In this document: in pieces, positions 57,147 through 64,000 of the stretch | Layout of the letters: every line of letters begins with the position of its first letter | Position numbering within the stretch: the stretch's first letter is position 1 | Source of the DNA: Cyanobacteria bacterium CYA | Lineage (GTDB): Bacteria; Planctomycetota; Phycisphaerae; Phycisphaerales; UBA1924 | Assembly: GCA_008363215.1 (NCBI GenBank) | Contig: RHKP01000001.1 | Location: forward strand, 372,001 to 436,000 | DNA length: 64,000 nt | Reading direction: 5' to 3' | Translations under genes and position numbers: made by a program | The notes under the pieces: generated by a model | Seen by the model: only the letters and a program-made list of their open reading frames with translations | Told to the model about the DNA's origin: nothing | The model's database searches: none

Positions 57147-57180
57147 CAGCCCGGAGCATGCGCTCCGGGCTGTGCTTTTC
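57147..57180 (+). terminator. Rho-independent terminator of dnaK
   Basis: An 11-bp stem (CAGCCCGGAGC pairing with GCTCCGGGCTG) around ATGC, then TGCTTTTC. Confidence 0.82.
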
Positions 57181-57215
57181 TGCGATCACACTTGACTCCA
57201 CGTCCACGCACCGTT

Positions 57216-57257
57216 CGGACGCCGGAACTGTGGGCGTCATTGCCCACAGGTCCGGGT
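57216..57257. repeat. type A REP-like palindrome, copy 4
   Basis: GGACG then CCGGAACTGTGGGC paired with GCCCACAGGTCCGG; 13 of 14 pairs match. The stem bases differ from copy 3 on both sides, so pairing is preserved. Confidence 0.7.
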
Positions 57258-57316
57258 CAACTTCCGCGTCTTTACCTATCGCCCTTCCATCCCTTCCCCG
57301 CCTATGACTTTTCCCC

Positions 57317-57739
57317 ATGTACGTCACCGCCTCCGACATCGAGATCCGCACGACGCCCGACCGCGGGCGGGCCGTCTTCGCTGCTCGCGCCTTCCGCAAG
57401 GGCGAACTGGTCGACCGAGCCCTGGTCATCATCGGCGACACCGAATGGGCCGACCTGCCCGCCTGGATCAACTGCTTCGTCTACAACTGGCCTGAAATCG
57501 GCGGCAAGGGCGGGCGACAGGCCATCGCCCTGGGCAACGGCTCGCTCTTCAACTCCAGCCTGCGCGCCAACATGTCCTTCCGCGCTTCGGCCGGCAACGA
57601 TGCCGTCGAATACTTCGCCGCCCGCGACATCGAGCCCGGTGAAGAACTGACGATCAACTACTCGAGCGACCACGGTGAGCCGACGTCGAGCGACAATTCA
57701 TGGTTCGTCGAGCGCGGCATCGACTACATCGACGGGTGA
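57317..57739 (+). CDS. SET-domain protein
   Basis: A 140-residue protein with a SET-domain fold. GRAVFAARAFRKGELV marks the start, GNGSLFNSSLRANMSF replaces the usual NHSCxPN, and YFAARDIEPGEELTINY is typical. SET proteins methylate lysines with S-adenosylmethionine. The Cys of the NHSC motif is missing. The target is unknown. Confidence 0.85.
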   Translation: MYVTASDIEIRTTPDRGRAVFAARAFRKGELVDRALVIIGDTEWADLPAWINCFVYNWPEIGGKGGRQAIALGNGSLFNSSLRANMSFRASAGNDAVEYFAARDIEPGEELTINYSSDHGEPTSSDNSWFVERGIDYIDG

Positions 57740-57961
57740 ACCGCGATGACGGAATCGCGTGTTGCCCGCCCGATCTGCGCGCGGCGCATCATGCAGTGCC
57801 GATCGACTTGCCGGCGGTCCTGGACACTGAGAACTCACGCGTCTGCGGGCACATCTCCGCGTCGGCTGCCAAGGGTACTCCGGACAGCGGGGGCGCCTGC
57901 GACCCGGACCAGCGCTTGACGACTCGCGATGTGCCGGCGCCCATTCAGGCCAACGCCCAGA

Positions 57962-58159
57962 TCAGGAAAGGTTCCCGACTTCAGCACGGGCTGGGCCGCG
58001 CATCTTGTGCCGGCGCAGCACGATCCACACCACCCCGCCCACGTAGATGACAAGCCCCGCACCGACGATCGCAAGCGTCAACCCGACGCGGTCGAACGGC
58101 GTGGCAGTCGTCCCGGCAATGCCCGTGCCCGACACCACCGCGCCCATGTCCGCCGTCAT
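57962..58159 (-). CDS. small single-span membrane protein
   Basis: A 65-residue protein with one membrane helix (VGLTLAIVGAGLVIYVGGVVWIVL) and a basic C-terminal end (RRHKMRGPARAE). A longer ORF begins at 58318, but the hydrophilic first 53 residues overlap the DUF1579 terminator, so the ATG at 58159 is preferred. No family recognised. The bases 57740-57961 hold nothing certain. Confidence 0.45.
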   Translation of the reverse strand: MTADMGAVVSGTGIAGTTATPFDRVGLTLAIVGAGLVIYVGGVVWIVLRRHKMRGPARAEVGNLS

Positions 58160-58260
58160 CGCCGGGCTCGCTCTCCACGGCGGGCGCCGGACTGGCAACG
58201 GCCGCTCGCCGTCGCCGCTGATCCATCCGTCGCCCCATGCAGAGGCTCCGACAAAACAGA

Positions 58261-58292
58261 ACGGACCCGCGAAGTTCAAGCACGCGGGTCCG
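58261..58292 (-). terminator. terminator of the DUF1579 gene
   Basis: A perfect 11-bp stem (ACGGACCCGCG pairing with CGCGGGTCCGT) with a T-rich tail (TTCTGTTTTGT) on the minus strand, 34 bases after the stop. Confidence 0.8.
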
Positions 58293-58325
58293 TACTCTCT
58301 TTGCTCTTCCGGGTTCACCGCGCGA

Positions 58326-58928
58326 TCAGTCCACCTTCTCCATCACGCCCTCGAAGCACTTGTACTCCTTGCCGTCCGGCGTCCTGGAGTAGCCGACCGA
58401 CACGTGCCGCTTCGGATCGCTCATGTTCAGTGTGTCGCTGTTCTTGTTTCGCTGGCCGCTGACCGGGTCGAGAATCTTGCCCGTGAACGACATCGTGTGC
58501 TTCTCGGGATCCATCTTGCCCGTCATGAAACTCATGTACGTGGATTGATTCTCCAGCCACACGCTTTCGTACACGTTCTCGACCGTGTTGTACCCGATGA
58601 TGCCCATGCCCCTGAACGTGCTCCCGCCGGGCATCTCTGACGTCACATGCTCGAAGATGTAGCGCCCGTCCAGCGCCCACTCGCGGTGGATGCTCCCATG
58701 AAACTCCTGCGGCTCGGCGTCCGGTGCCATCCAGAACTTCACCGTCCCCTCCCAGTTCCCAAGCAACGGCTCGAGCGCCTTGTGGTGCTCGCCCACCGTC
58801 GTTGCCCTGGCCATCGCTTGCATCATCGCGCCGTCGTCCGGCTGCCCCGTCGGAGCCGCCACGAACCCGGCCGCGAACGCGAAACCACAGCAGGCCACCA
58901 CCACCAACGACATTCGACGCTTTGACAT
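58326..58928 (-). CDS. DUF1579 family exported protein
   Basis: A 200-residue protein with a signal peptide (LVVVACCGFAFAAGFVAA) and a DUF1579 domain: HKALEPLLGNWEGTVKFWM, then FRGMGIIGYNTVENVYESVW. The fold is expected to be a lipocalin-like barrel; the function is unknown. GGGAGG precedes the ATG at 58928. It is divergent from the gamma-glutamyltransferase gene. Confidence 0.82.
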   Translation of the reverse strand: MSKRRMSLVVVACCGFAFAAGFVAAPTGQPDDGAMMQAMARATTVGEHHKALEPLLGNWEGTVKFWMAPDAEPQEFHGSIHREWALDGRYIFEHVTSEMPGGSTFRGMGIIGYNTVENVYESVWLENQSTYMSFMTGKMDPEKHTMSFTGKILDPVSGQRNKNSDTLNMSDPKRHVSVGYSRTPDGKEYKCFEGVMEKVD

Positions 58929-59103
58929 GATCGTGCCTCCCTGTACTTGGGTTATTTCCCCAGAGTCCCCACACGTTACCACACTTGGTCCGATACGCGA
59001 ACAGGTTTTCGGAAAATCCACAGGGTACGTTCGCACTTTGCTCGTTTTTCGGGTGGAAGTGCATTCCCGGCTTCTTGCACTCTGCCCGGTTGACGACGCC
59101 CAT

Positions 59104-59109
59104 TACACT
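59104..59109 (+). promoter_or_regulatory. -10-like element six bases before start
   Basis: TACACT ends six bases before the ATG at 59116. No ribosome-binding site is present, which agrees with leaderless translation. Confidence 0.45.
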
Positions 59110-59115
59110 CCCGCC

Positions 59116-60714
59116 ATGGACTACACCTACCGGTACCCCTCGCAGCGTGCCCCCGTCTTTGCTCGCAACGCGGTGGCGACGAGCCACCCGCTTGCCGCCC
59201 AGGCCGGGCTGGACATGCTCGGCCGCGGGGGCAACGCCGTCGATGCCGCCGTCGCCACCGCCATGGCCCTGACGGTCCTCGAACCGACCAGCAACGGCAT
59301 CGGCGCCGACAACTTCGCCCTTGTCTGGATCGGTGGGGGGCTGCACGGGCTCAACGCCTCCGGGCGGGCGCCGCGTGGGCTCAAGCGGCTGCGCTACGAG
59401 GGGATGAGTGCGATCCCGTACTACGGCTGGGACGGCGTGACCACCCCCGGCGCCGTGTCCGGCTGGGTCGCGCTTGCCCGCGCGTTCGGCACCCTGCCCA
59501 TGACCACTCTGGCCGAGCCGGCCATCCGCTATGCGCGCCAGGGCGCCGTCCTCCCGCCCGAGATCGGGTACTACTGGTCTCGCGCCGCCGGCATCTACAA
59601 GCGCGATCAGCAAGCCCATTGGTTTGAGACCTTCACCAGCAACGCCCGCGCGCCTCGCGTCGGCGAACTCTTCCGTCTCCCGCACCACGCCGACACGCTG
59701 CAGGCCATCGCCGAATCCGAAGGCCGCGCGTTCTACCTGGGCGACCTGGCCCGCAAGATCGAACAGGCCTCCATCGCCGGAGGCGGCGACCTGCGCGCCG
59801 ACGATCTGGCCTCGCACACCCCCGACTGGGTCCGCCCCATCAGCCTCGATTACCACGGCTGGCGTCTGCACGAAATCCCGCCCAACGGGCAGGGACTGGT
59901 CGCGCTGATCGCGCTGGGCATTCTGCGCCGGTTCGACATGAAATCACTCGACCCCGACAGCGCCGAAAGCCTGCATCTCTCGATCGAAGCGATGAAACTC
60001 GCCTTTGCCGACGGACACGAGCACATCGCCGATCCCGATGCCATGCGCGTCACGGTCGACGCGCTGCTCGACGAGGACTACCTCGCCTCGCGCGCCCGGC
60101 TCATCGATCGCGTGCGCGCCCAGGACTTCGGGCACGGCCAGCCCAAGCAGGGCGGCACTGTCCTGCTCTGCGCCGCCGACGCCGAGGGAACCATGGTCAG
60201 CATGATCCAGAGCAACTACAGCGGCTTCGGCTCGGGCGTCGTCGTCCCGGGCACAGGCATTTCGCTGCAGAACCGCGGGTGCTGCTTCTCGCTCGAACCC
60301 GGGCACGTCAACGAGGTCGCGCCGGGCAAGCGCCCGTATCACACCATCATCCCCGGCTTTGTCACGCGCGACGAGGGCGACGTCGAAAAGCCCGTCATGG
60401 CCTTCGGCGTCATGGGCGGGTTCATGCAGCCGCAGGGGCACGCGCAGGTTCTCATGCGCATGGCCGACCACGACATGAACCCGCAGTCCGCCCTCGACGC
60501 CCCGCGCTGGCAGGTCACAGCGGGCCTGAAGGTCTCGATCGAGCCGGGCTTCGACGACGCTGTTTATGAGCGCTTGCGCGCCCTCGGACACGACCTGACG
60601 GTGCATGAGAAGCGCAACGCCGCCTTCGGCCGCGGACAGGTCATCTATCGCCTGCCCGACGGCTACTGCGCCGGCTCGGACCTGCGCAGCGACGGTCAGG
60701 CCGTGGGGTTTTGA
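59116..60714 (+). CDS. gamma-glutamyltransferase family protein
   Basis: A 532-residue Ntn-hydrolase homologous to gamma-glutamyltranspeptidase. The N-terminal signature is GLDMLGRGGNAVDAAVATAMAL; the mature nucleophile is probably T348 (KQGGTVLLCAADAEGTMVS), where autocleavage occurs; GGFMQPQGHAQVL is near the C-terminus. No signal peptide is visible, so a cytosolic location is likely, and substrates other than glutathione are possible. Confidence 0.88.
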   Translation: MDYTYRYPSQRAPVFARNAVATSHPLAAQAGLDMLGRGGNAVDAAVATAMALTVLEPTSNGIGADNFALVWIGGGLHGLNASGRAPRGLKRLRYEGMSAIPYYGWDGVTTPGAVSGWVALARAFGTLPMTTLAEPAIRYARQGAVLPPEIGYYWSRAAGIYKRDQQAHWFETFTSNARAPRVGELFRLPHHADTLQAIAESEGRAFYLGDLARKIEQASIAGGGDLRADDLASHTPDWVRPISLDYHGWRLHEIPPNGQGLVALIALGILRRFDMKSLDPDSAESLHLSIEAMKLAFADGHEHIADPDAMRVTVDALLDEDYLASRARLIDRVRAQDFGHGQPKQGGTVLLCAADAEGTMVSMIQSNYSGFGSGVVVPGTGISLQNRGCCFSLEPGHVNEVAPGKRPYHTIIPGFVTRDEGDVEKPVMAFGVMGGFMQPQGHAQVLMRMADHDMNPQSALDAPRWQVTAGLKVSIEPGFDDAVYERLRALGHDLTVHEKRNAAFGRGQVIYRLPDGYCAGSDLRSDGQAVGF

Positions 60715-60973
60715 CGATGCGGCCCGGCCCGGATCGACGCGTGCAGCATCGTGTTCTGTCGCGGGCCGATCATCAAGGCGTGGCGGCATCTTGCGCAAGC
60801 GCAGCCGTGATCGGATGGAGTCGTGTCATCATCGAGGTCCGCTCGCGAAGTGTGGCTCGTTCGATGCCGACGCGGGAGCCGAATGTGCGACGCATGCACA
60901 ACCGGACATCCGCACCAGCAAGGCCGAGCCAGGTGCAGGCGGCCCAAGAGCGATTGGAGACGATCATGTCAGC

Positions 60974-61123
60974 CTACCCCCCAAAGGCCTTCTTGTAGTC
61001 TGCCACAGACTTCTCCAGCCCGCGATCCGCCGGAGGGTGCTTCATCACCTGCTTGACGAAGTCGAAGGGGACCGTCGCAGGATCCGCACGCGGCCGGGGC
61101 TCACTGGAAGAACCTGTTGGCAT
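60974..61123 (-). CDS. small protein downstream of sucC
   Basis: A 49-residue reading frame (FDFVKQVMKHPPADRGLEKS near the middle, then VADYKKAFGG at the end) starting 18 bases after sucC on the same strand. The C-terminal half is amphipathic and reads like a real protein. No ribosome-binding site is obvious. The bases 60715-60973 hold nothing certain. Confidence 0.4.
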   Translation of the reverse strand: MPTGSSSEPRPRADPATVPFDFVKQVMKHPPADRGLEKSVADYKKAFGG

Positions 61124-61141
61124 GGGTTGTGTCGTGGCGTC

Positions 61142-62341
61142 TTACCCCACCGCCCGGACCACCTTCTCCCCCGCATCTCTCAAGTCCGTCGCCGCCTGAA
61201 GTGTCGGCAGCGTCGCGGCCGCGTCCTTGAGGATCTTCCGCCCTCTCTCGACGTTGTTTCCTTCGAGGCGGACGACCAGGGGGATTTTGAAGCCGATCTC
61301 CCTGGCTGCATTGACGATGCCCTGCGCGATCACCGCGCAGTCCATGATGCCGCCGAAGATGTTGACCATAACGCCCTTGACCTTGTCATCGGAGAGGATG
61401 ATGCGGAAGGCCTCGGTGACGGCCTCTTCGGAGGCCGAGCCGCCGACGTCGAGGAAGTTGGCCGGTTCGCCGCCGTGATGTTTGATGGTGTCCATGGTGG
61501 CCATCGCCAGCCCGGCGCCGTTGACCAGGCAGCCGATGTTGCCGTCCAGGGCGATGTAGGACAGCCCGAAGCGCTTGGCCCGCATCTCAGCCGGGTTCTC
61601 TTCGCTGGAGTCGAAGAGGGCTTCGATGTCCTTGTGCCGGAAGGTGCCGTTGTCGTCGAAGTTGAACTTGGCGTCGATCGCGAGCACCTGCCCGTCGGGG
61701 TGCTCGTCGGTCGGGGGCGTGGTGATGAGCGGGTTGATCTCCGCAAGCGAGCAATCCTTGGCGACGAAGACCTTGGCAAGGCTGGTCATGATCTTGACGG
61801 CCTGTCCGACCTGCTTGCCGCGGAAGCCCAGGCGATACGCGACTTCGCGGGCCTGGTAGGGCTGAAGCCCGAACAGCGGGTGCAGCGGAGTCTTGATGAT
61901 CGCCTTGGGGTTGGTCGCGGCGACCCGCTCGATCTCGACGCCGCCCTCGGCCGAGGCGATCATGACGTTGCGCCGGGTCGTGCGGTCGGTAGTGATGGCC
62001 AGGTAGTACTCGTGGGCGATGTCCACGCCGGCCGCGATGAGCAGTTTGCGAACGTCGAGCCCTTCGGGCCCGGTCTGCACGGAGACCATCTTGTTGGAGA
62101 GCATGAAGCGTGCGGCGTCTTCGGCCTCCTGCGGGGTACGGACGAGTTTGACAAAGCCGGCTTTGCCGCGCCCGCCGGCATGCACCTGGGCCTTGACGAC
62201 GGCCAGCGCAGTGCCGGCTTCGGAGGTGACGTGCTTGTAGGCAGAGGCGGCGGTTTCGACCGAGTCGATCACACGTGCGGGCGGAACGGCAATGCCGGCC
62301 TCGGCGAGGATGTCCCGGGCCTGGTACTCGTGGACCTTCAT
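61142..62341 (-). CDS. sucC: succinyl-CoA synthetase beta subunit
   Basis: A 399-residue ADP- or GDP-forming ligase subunit of the citric acid cycle. The start MKVHEYQARDILAEAGIAVP is typical, HAGGRGKAGFVK begins the ATP-grasp domain, and GNIGCLVNGAGLAMATMD and NIFGGIMDCAVIAQG are conserved in the ligase domain. AAGGAG precedes the ATG. No sucD is adjacent, which is unusual. Confidence 0.95.
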   Translation of the reverse strand: MKVHEYQARDILAEAGIAVPPARVIDSVETAASAYKHVTSEAGTALAVVKAQVHAGGRGKAGFVKLVRTPQEAEDAARFMLSNKMVSVQTGPEGLDVRKLLIAAGVDIAHEYYLAITTDRTTRRNVMIASAEGGVEIERVAATNPKAIIKTPLHPLFGLQPYQAREVAYRLGFRGKQVGQAVKIMTSLAKVFVAKDCSLAEINPLITTPPTDEHPDGQVLAIDAKFNFDDNGTFRHKDIEALFDSSEENPAEMRAKRFGLSYIALDGNIGCLVNGAGLAMATMDTIKHHGGEPANFLDVGGSASEEAVTEAFRIILSDDKVKGVMVNIFGGIMDCAVIAQGIVNAAREIGFKIPLVVRLEGNNVERGRKILKDAAATLPTLQAATDLRDAGEKVVRAVG

Positions 62342-62592
62342 GAAGAACTCCTTGTGAGGGGCGAATGGTAGGGGGCAAGCCGGCCAGACACAGAAGCACG
62401 CACTCGAAGGACGGACAGACGCCGTGGGCCTCGTCGCAGACGGGCGTCTTGGGACGCAGAACGGCCGGGCGCAACGCCCGAACCGACGCCCAACGACGAT
62501 TGCCCATCGCCAAACACAGCGGATAGATGAATGTCGCGGCTGCTTCCGGCGCCGACTCGTTCATCTGATCGTCCATCATCACCTTCCCCGCT

Positions 62593-62874
62593 TCAGAACC
62601 GCCGGAAGTCGCCTGTGGCGTCTCTAACCTGCTCATGCCGCACCCGGTACGTCTGCGCCCCGGGGTCGAAGGCCCGCCGCATTGGATCGCGCCCGAACGG
62701 TTTCATCATCAGCGCCAAAGGCATGATCACGCCGAAGAACCCGGAGCCCGGCACCGCGTGCGCGATGGTCCACCCGATCGGCGTGTCCGTGTTCATCCAG
62801 GCACGGTAGAGGCGCCGCGCCACCGCGGGCACGGTCGGCGACAGCACGCACCCGGTCACGCCCGACGCAGGCAA
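62593..62874 (-). pseudogene. SxtJ-like membrane protein fragment
   Basis: A 93-residue frame whose last 85 residues match the C-terminal part of SxtJ-family membrane proteins: RRLYRAWM, PIGWTIAHAV, LMMKPFGRDPMRRAFDPGAQTY. The N-terminal membrane segment of the family is missing. It follows the NodU fragment directly, in another frame, so it is probably a deletion remnant. Confidence 0.6.
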
Positions 62875-63020
62875 TACTTCAGCGCGCGGGTGGGCAAGCG
62901 GTGGCCGTGCCTGAGGCGCGTGAACCGCCCCTCCTGTGCCGCGGCCACGATCCTGCCCTCGACGATCAGCGCGACTGCGGAATCGGGGTAGTACCCCGAG
63001 ATGCCCAGGATCGCCGTCAT
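62856..63020 (-). pseudogene. carbamoyltransferase (NodU-like) N-terminal fragment
   Basis: A 54-residue frame that matches the start of NodU/CmcH carbamoyltransferases (TAILGISGYYPDSAVALIVE, then AAAQEGRFTRLRHG and ALKYCLRRA) before a stop. Full-length members have about 550-600 residues, so the rest has been lost. Confidence 0.7.
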
Positions 63021-63172
63021 CGCGCGCCCATCAACGCCTTCCCAAGGGCCATCCGCCGGTAAGGCTCCACACACGCCGGAGAGTGAGTGCGATCGAAGAG
63101 CGCACGCCCTGCCCGCCCTCTTGTGTCCGATTTCGCAGGAGTACGGCTCCGGCCGGGAAGGAACCAGCGCCG

Positions 63173-63178
63173 TACAGT
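63173..63178 (+). promoter_or_regulatory. -10-like element six bases before start
   Basis: TACAGT ends six bases before the ATG at 63185. Confidence 0.4.
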
Positions 63179-63184
63179 TGCGAC

Positions 63185-63637
63185 ATGCACCCGTATGAGT
63201 ATCTCACACTCGTCGTACTCCACATTCTCGGCGCTGCCACCTGGATCGGCTCGCTGATCTCGACGCTGTTCGGCTCGATTCCACACGCCCGCGCGTCCGG
63301 CGACCTGACTGCTCTGAAGCACGCAGGCAAGATCGTGGTCGGGAGGCTGGGGCTGGCGGCCCTGATCTTGCAGGTCCTGACGGGCGTGCGGCTGGGCACG
63401 AAGTTCGGTTGGGGGGTGATCCTTCGCTTCGAGGGCCCGGCATCGCACCTGGTGCTGAGCAAGATCACCTTGCTTGTCGTTATCATCCTGATCGGCGGGC
63501 ACTTGTATCACAAGACGCTGCCGCGGCTCTCCCCGGAAGGTCTGCGCTCTTTTGCCGCGGCGACCTGGTTGCTCCTGGTGCTCTCGCTCCTGATCGCGGT
63601 CGCGGGGGCGGGGCTCCAGACGGGGGCGTTGCTCTGA
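63185..63637 (+). CDS. CopD-like four-helix membrane protein
   Basis: A 150-residue membrane protein with four hydrophobic helices. LTLVVLHILGAATWIGSLI with a conserved His and Trp in helix 1 and GHLYHKTLPRLSPEG in the third loop recall the CopD/DUF2214-like family linked to copper uptake or haem-type membrane proteins. The start is supported by TACAGT six bases upstream and by homology. Confidence 0.65.
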   Translation: MHPYEYLTLVVLHILGAATWIGSLISTLFGSIPHARASGDLTALKHAGKIVVGRLGLAALILQVLTGVRLGTKFGWGVILRFEGPASHLVLSKITLLVVIILIGGHLYHKTLPRLSPEGLRSFAAATWLLLVLSLLIAVAGAGLQTGALL

Positions 63638-63756
63638 CGCCGGGTTTTGTGCGTTCGTTGCACATTCCGCGGGTGGATGGCGCTTCCTGTAGGGAAGGAT
63701 CCCGGGAGATTTTTGCCGGCCGATCCGCGGGTTGTAGGTATTTGTCCCACGCTTGA

Positions 63757-63762
63757 TATACT
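63757..63762 (+). promoter_or_regulatory. -10-like element
   Basis: TATACT lies 11 bases before the ATG at 63774, giving a leader of only a few bases. Confidence 0.35.
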
Positions 63763-63773
63763 GGGCGGGCGCC

Positions 63774-63908
63774 ATGACGGACCTGAACCCATCCCAGTTT
63801 GCGCGCCTCCAGCAAGCCTATCTGGCTCTGGCTGACACTCCTCTGCGTGAGCGGCAGCAACGGGCAAAGGAACTACTGGGCGACGATCCGGCGCTAGGTT
63901 CTGTCTGA
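63774..63908 (+). CDS. short reading frame, possibly truncated gene start
   Basis: A 44-residue frame (TDLNPSQFARLQQAYLALAD, then RERQQRAKELLGDDPAL) resembling the N-terminal segment before the kinase domain of planctomycete Ser/Thr kinases, where L-x-x-ER and GDDPAL precede EVESLL. It ends soon after, at 63906-63908. It may be a truncated or frameshifted gene. Confidence 0.35.
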   Translation: MTDLNPSQFARLQQAYLALADTPLRERQQRAKELLGDDPALGSV

Positions 63909-64000
63909 CGGATGGCGATGTTCGGCGCGGGTACGGCGTAGGTTCGGTTGCGCCAGGCTGAACGAGTTGTCACACTGTGACCTCCGGCACGGAGGCCACC

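Noticed and set aside
63897-64000. left end of an insertion sequence
   Set aside because: GGTTCTGTCTGAC could be an element end after CTAG, but no transposase or opposite end is in view.

Overview
The window looks like the chromosome of a high-GC planctomycete of the Phycisphaerae type. The evidence is a GC-type dockerin tail, a PEP-CTERM-like tail, three prepilin-type proteins with 'FSLIELVVVIG'-like N-termini (two carrying a 'FADGS' motif), a futalosine-pathway menaquinone enzyme (MqnE), and a tRNA-tuf-rpmG-tRNA-secE-nusG block. No CRISPR array, rRNA or complete insertion sequence was seen.

Layout. 0-6.4 kb: a SO_0444-type metal permease with a DUF2237 gene, a PEP-CTERM-like surface protein, leucyl aminopeptidase (minus strand) and an SLC13 transporter. 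6.5-16.1 kb: a tightly packed plus-strand polysaccharide cluster (GDP-mannose 3,5-epimerase, glycosyltransferase, two sulfotransferases, a formyltransferase, an XrtA-type deacetylase, three left-handed beta-helix acyltransferases and a beta-propeller protein). Most junctions overlap as ATGA or GTGA, and the product is probably a sulfated and acylated exopolysaccharide. 16.2-24.8 kb: trpS, then a four-gene cassette (prepilin-like protein, Cys-rich lipoprotein, C-terminally anchored surface protein, MauE-like membrane protein) present twice in tandem. A separate minus-strand prepilin/dockerin operon follows. 24.9-36.4 kb: ThrE exporter, DinB-like protein, glutamate dehydrogenase, ribosomal protein S1, a large secreted protein of unknown function, gyrA and a STAS protein. 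36.7-38.7 kb: a lipoprotein, a pair of small paralogous proteins (one joining a PAAR-like region to an HELTH zincin motif), and a NuoE-like protein. 38.7-47.1 kb: tRNA-Thr, tuf, rpmG, tRNA-Trp, an unusually long secE, nusG and a 1,614-residue AsmA-like protein. 47-51.7 kb: a beta-CASP nuclease, a RAYT-like Y1 transposase enclosed by REP-like palindromes, and an operon of small unknown proteins. 51.7-64 kb: mqnE, a sulfotransferase fused to a membrane domain, dnaK behind an exact sigma-54 promoter match, a SET protein, DUF1579, gamma-glutamyltransferase, sucC, remnants of a NodU/SxtJ locus and a CopD-like protein.

Three signals stand out. (1) Eight genes have a TANNNT hexamer exactly six bases before the start codon, which suggests systematic leaderless transcription. 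(2) The prepilin/lipoprotein/anchored-protein/MauE cassette is duplicated with its promoter, and both MauE copies are frameshifted at the same place. (3) A REP/RAYT-type element with two kinds of palindrome surrounds a transposase gene, and scattered copies of the palindromes lie elsewhere in the right half. All functions are read from protein motifs by eye; no database search was run.
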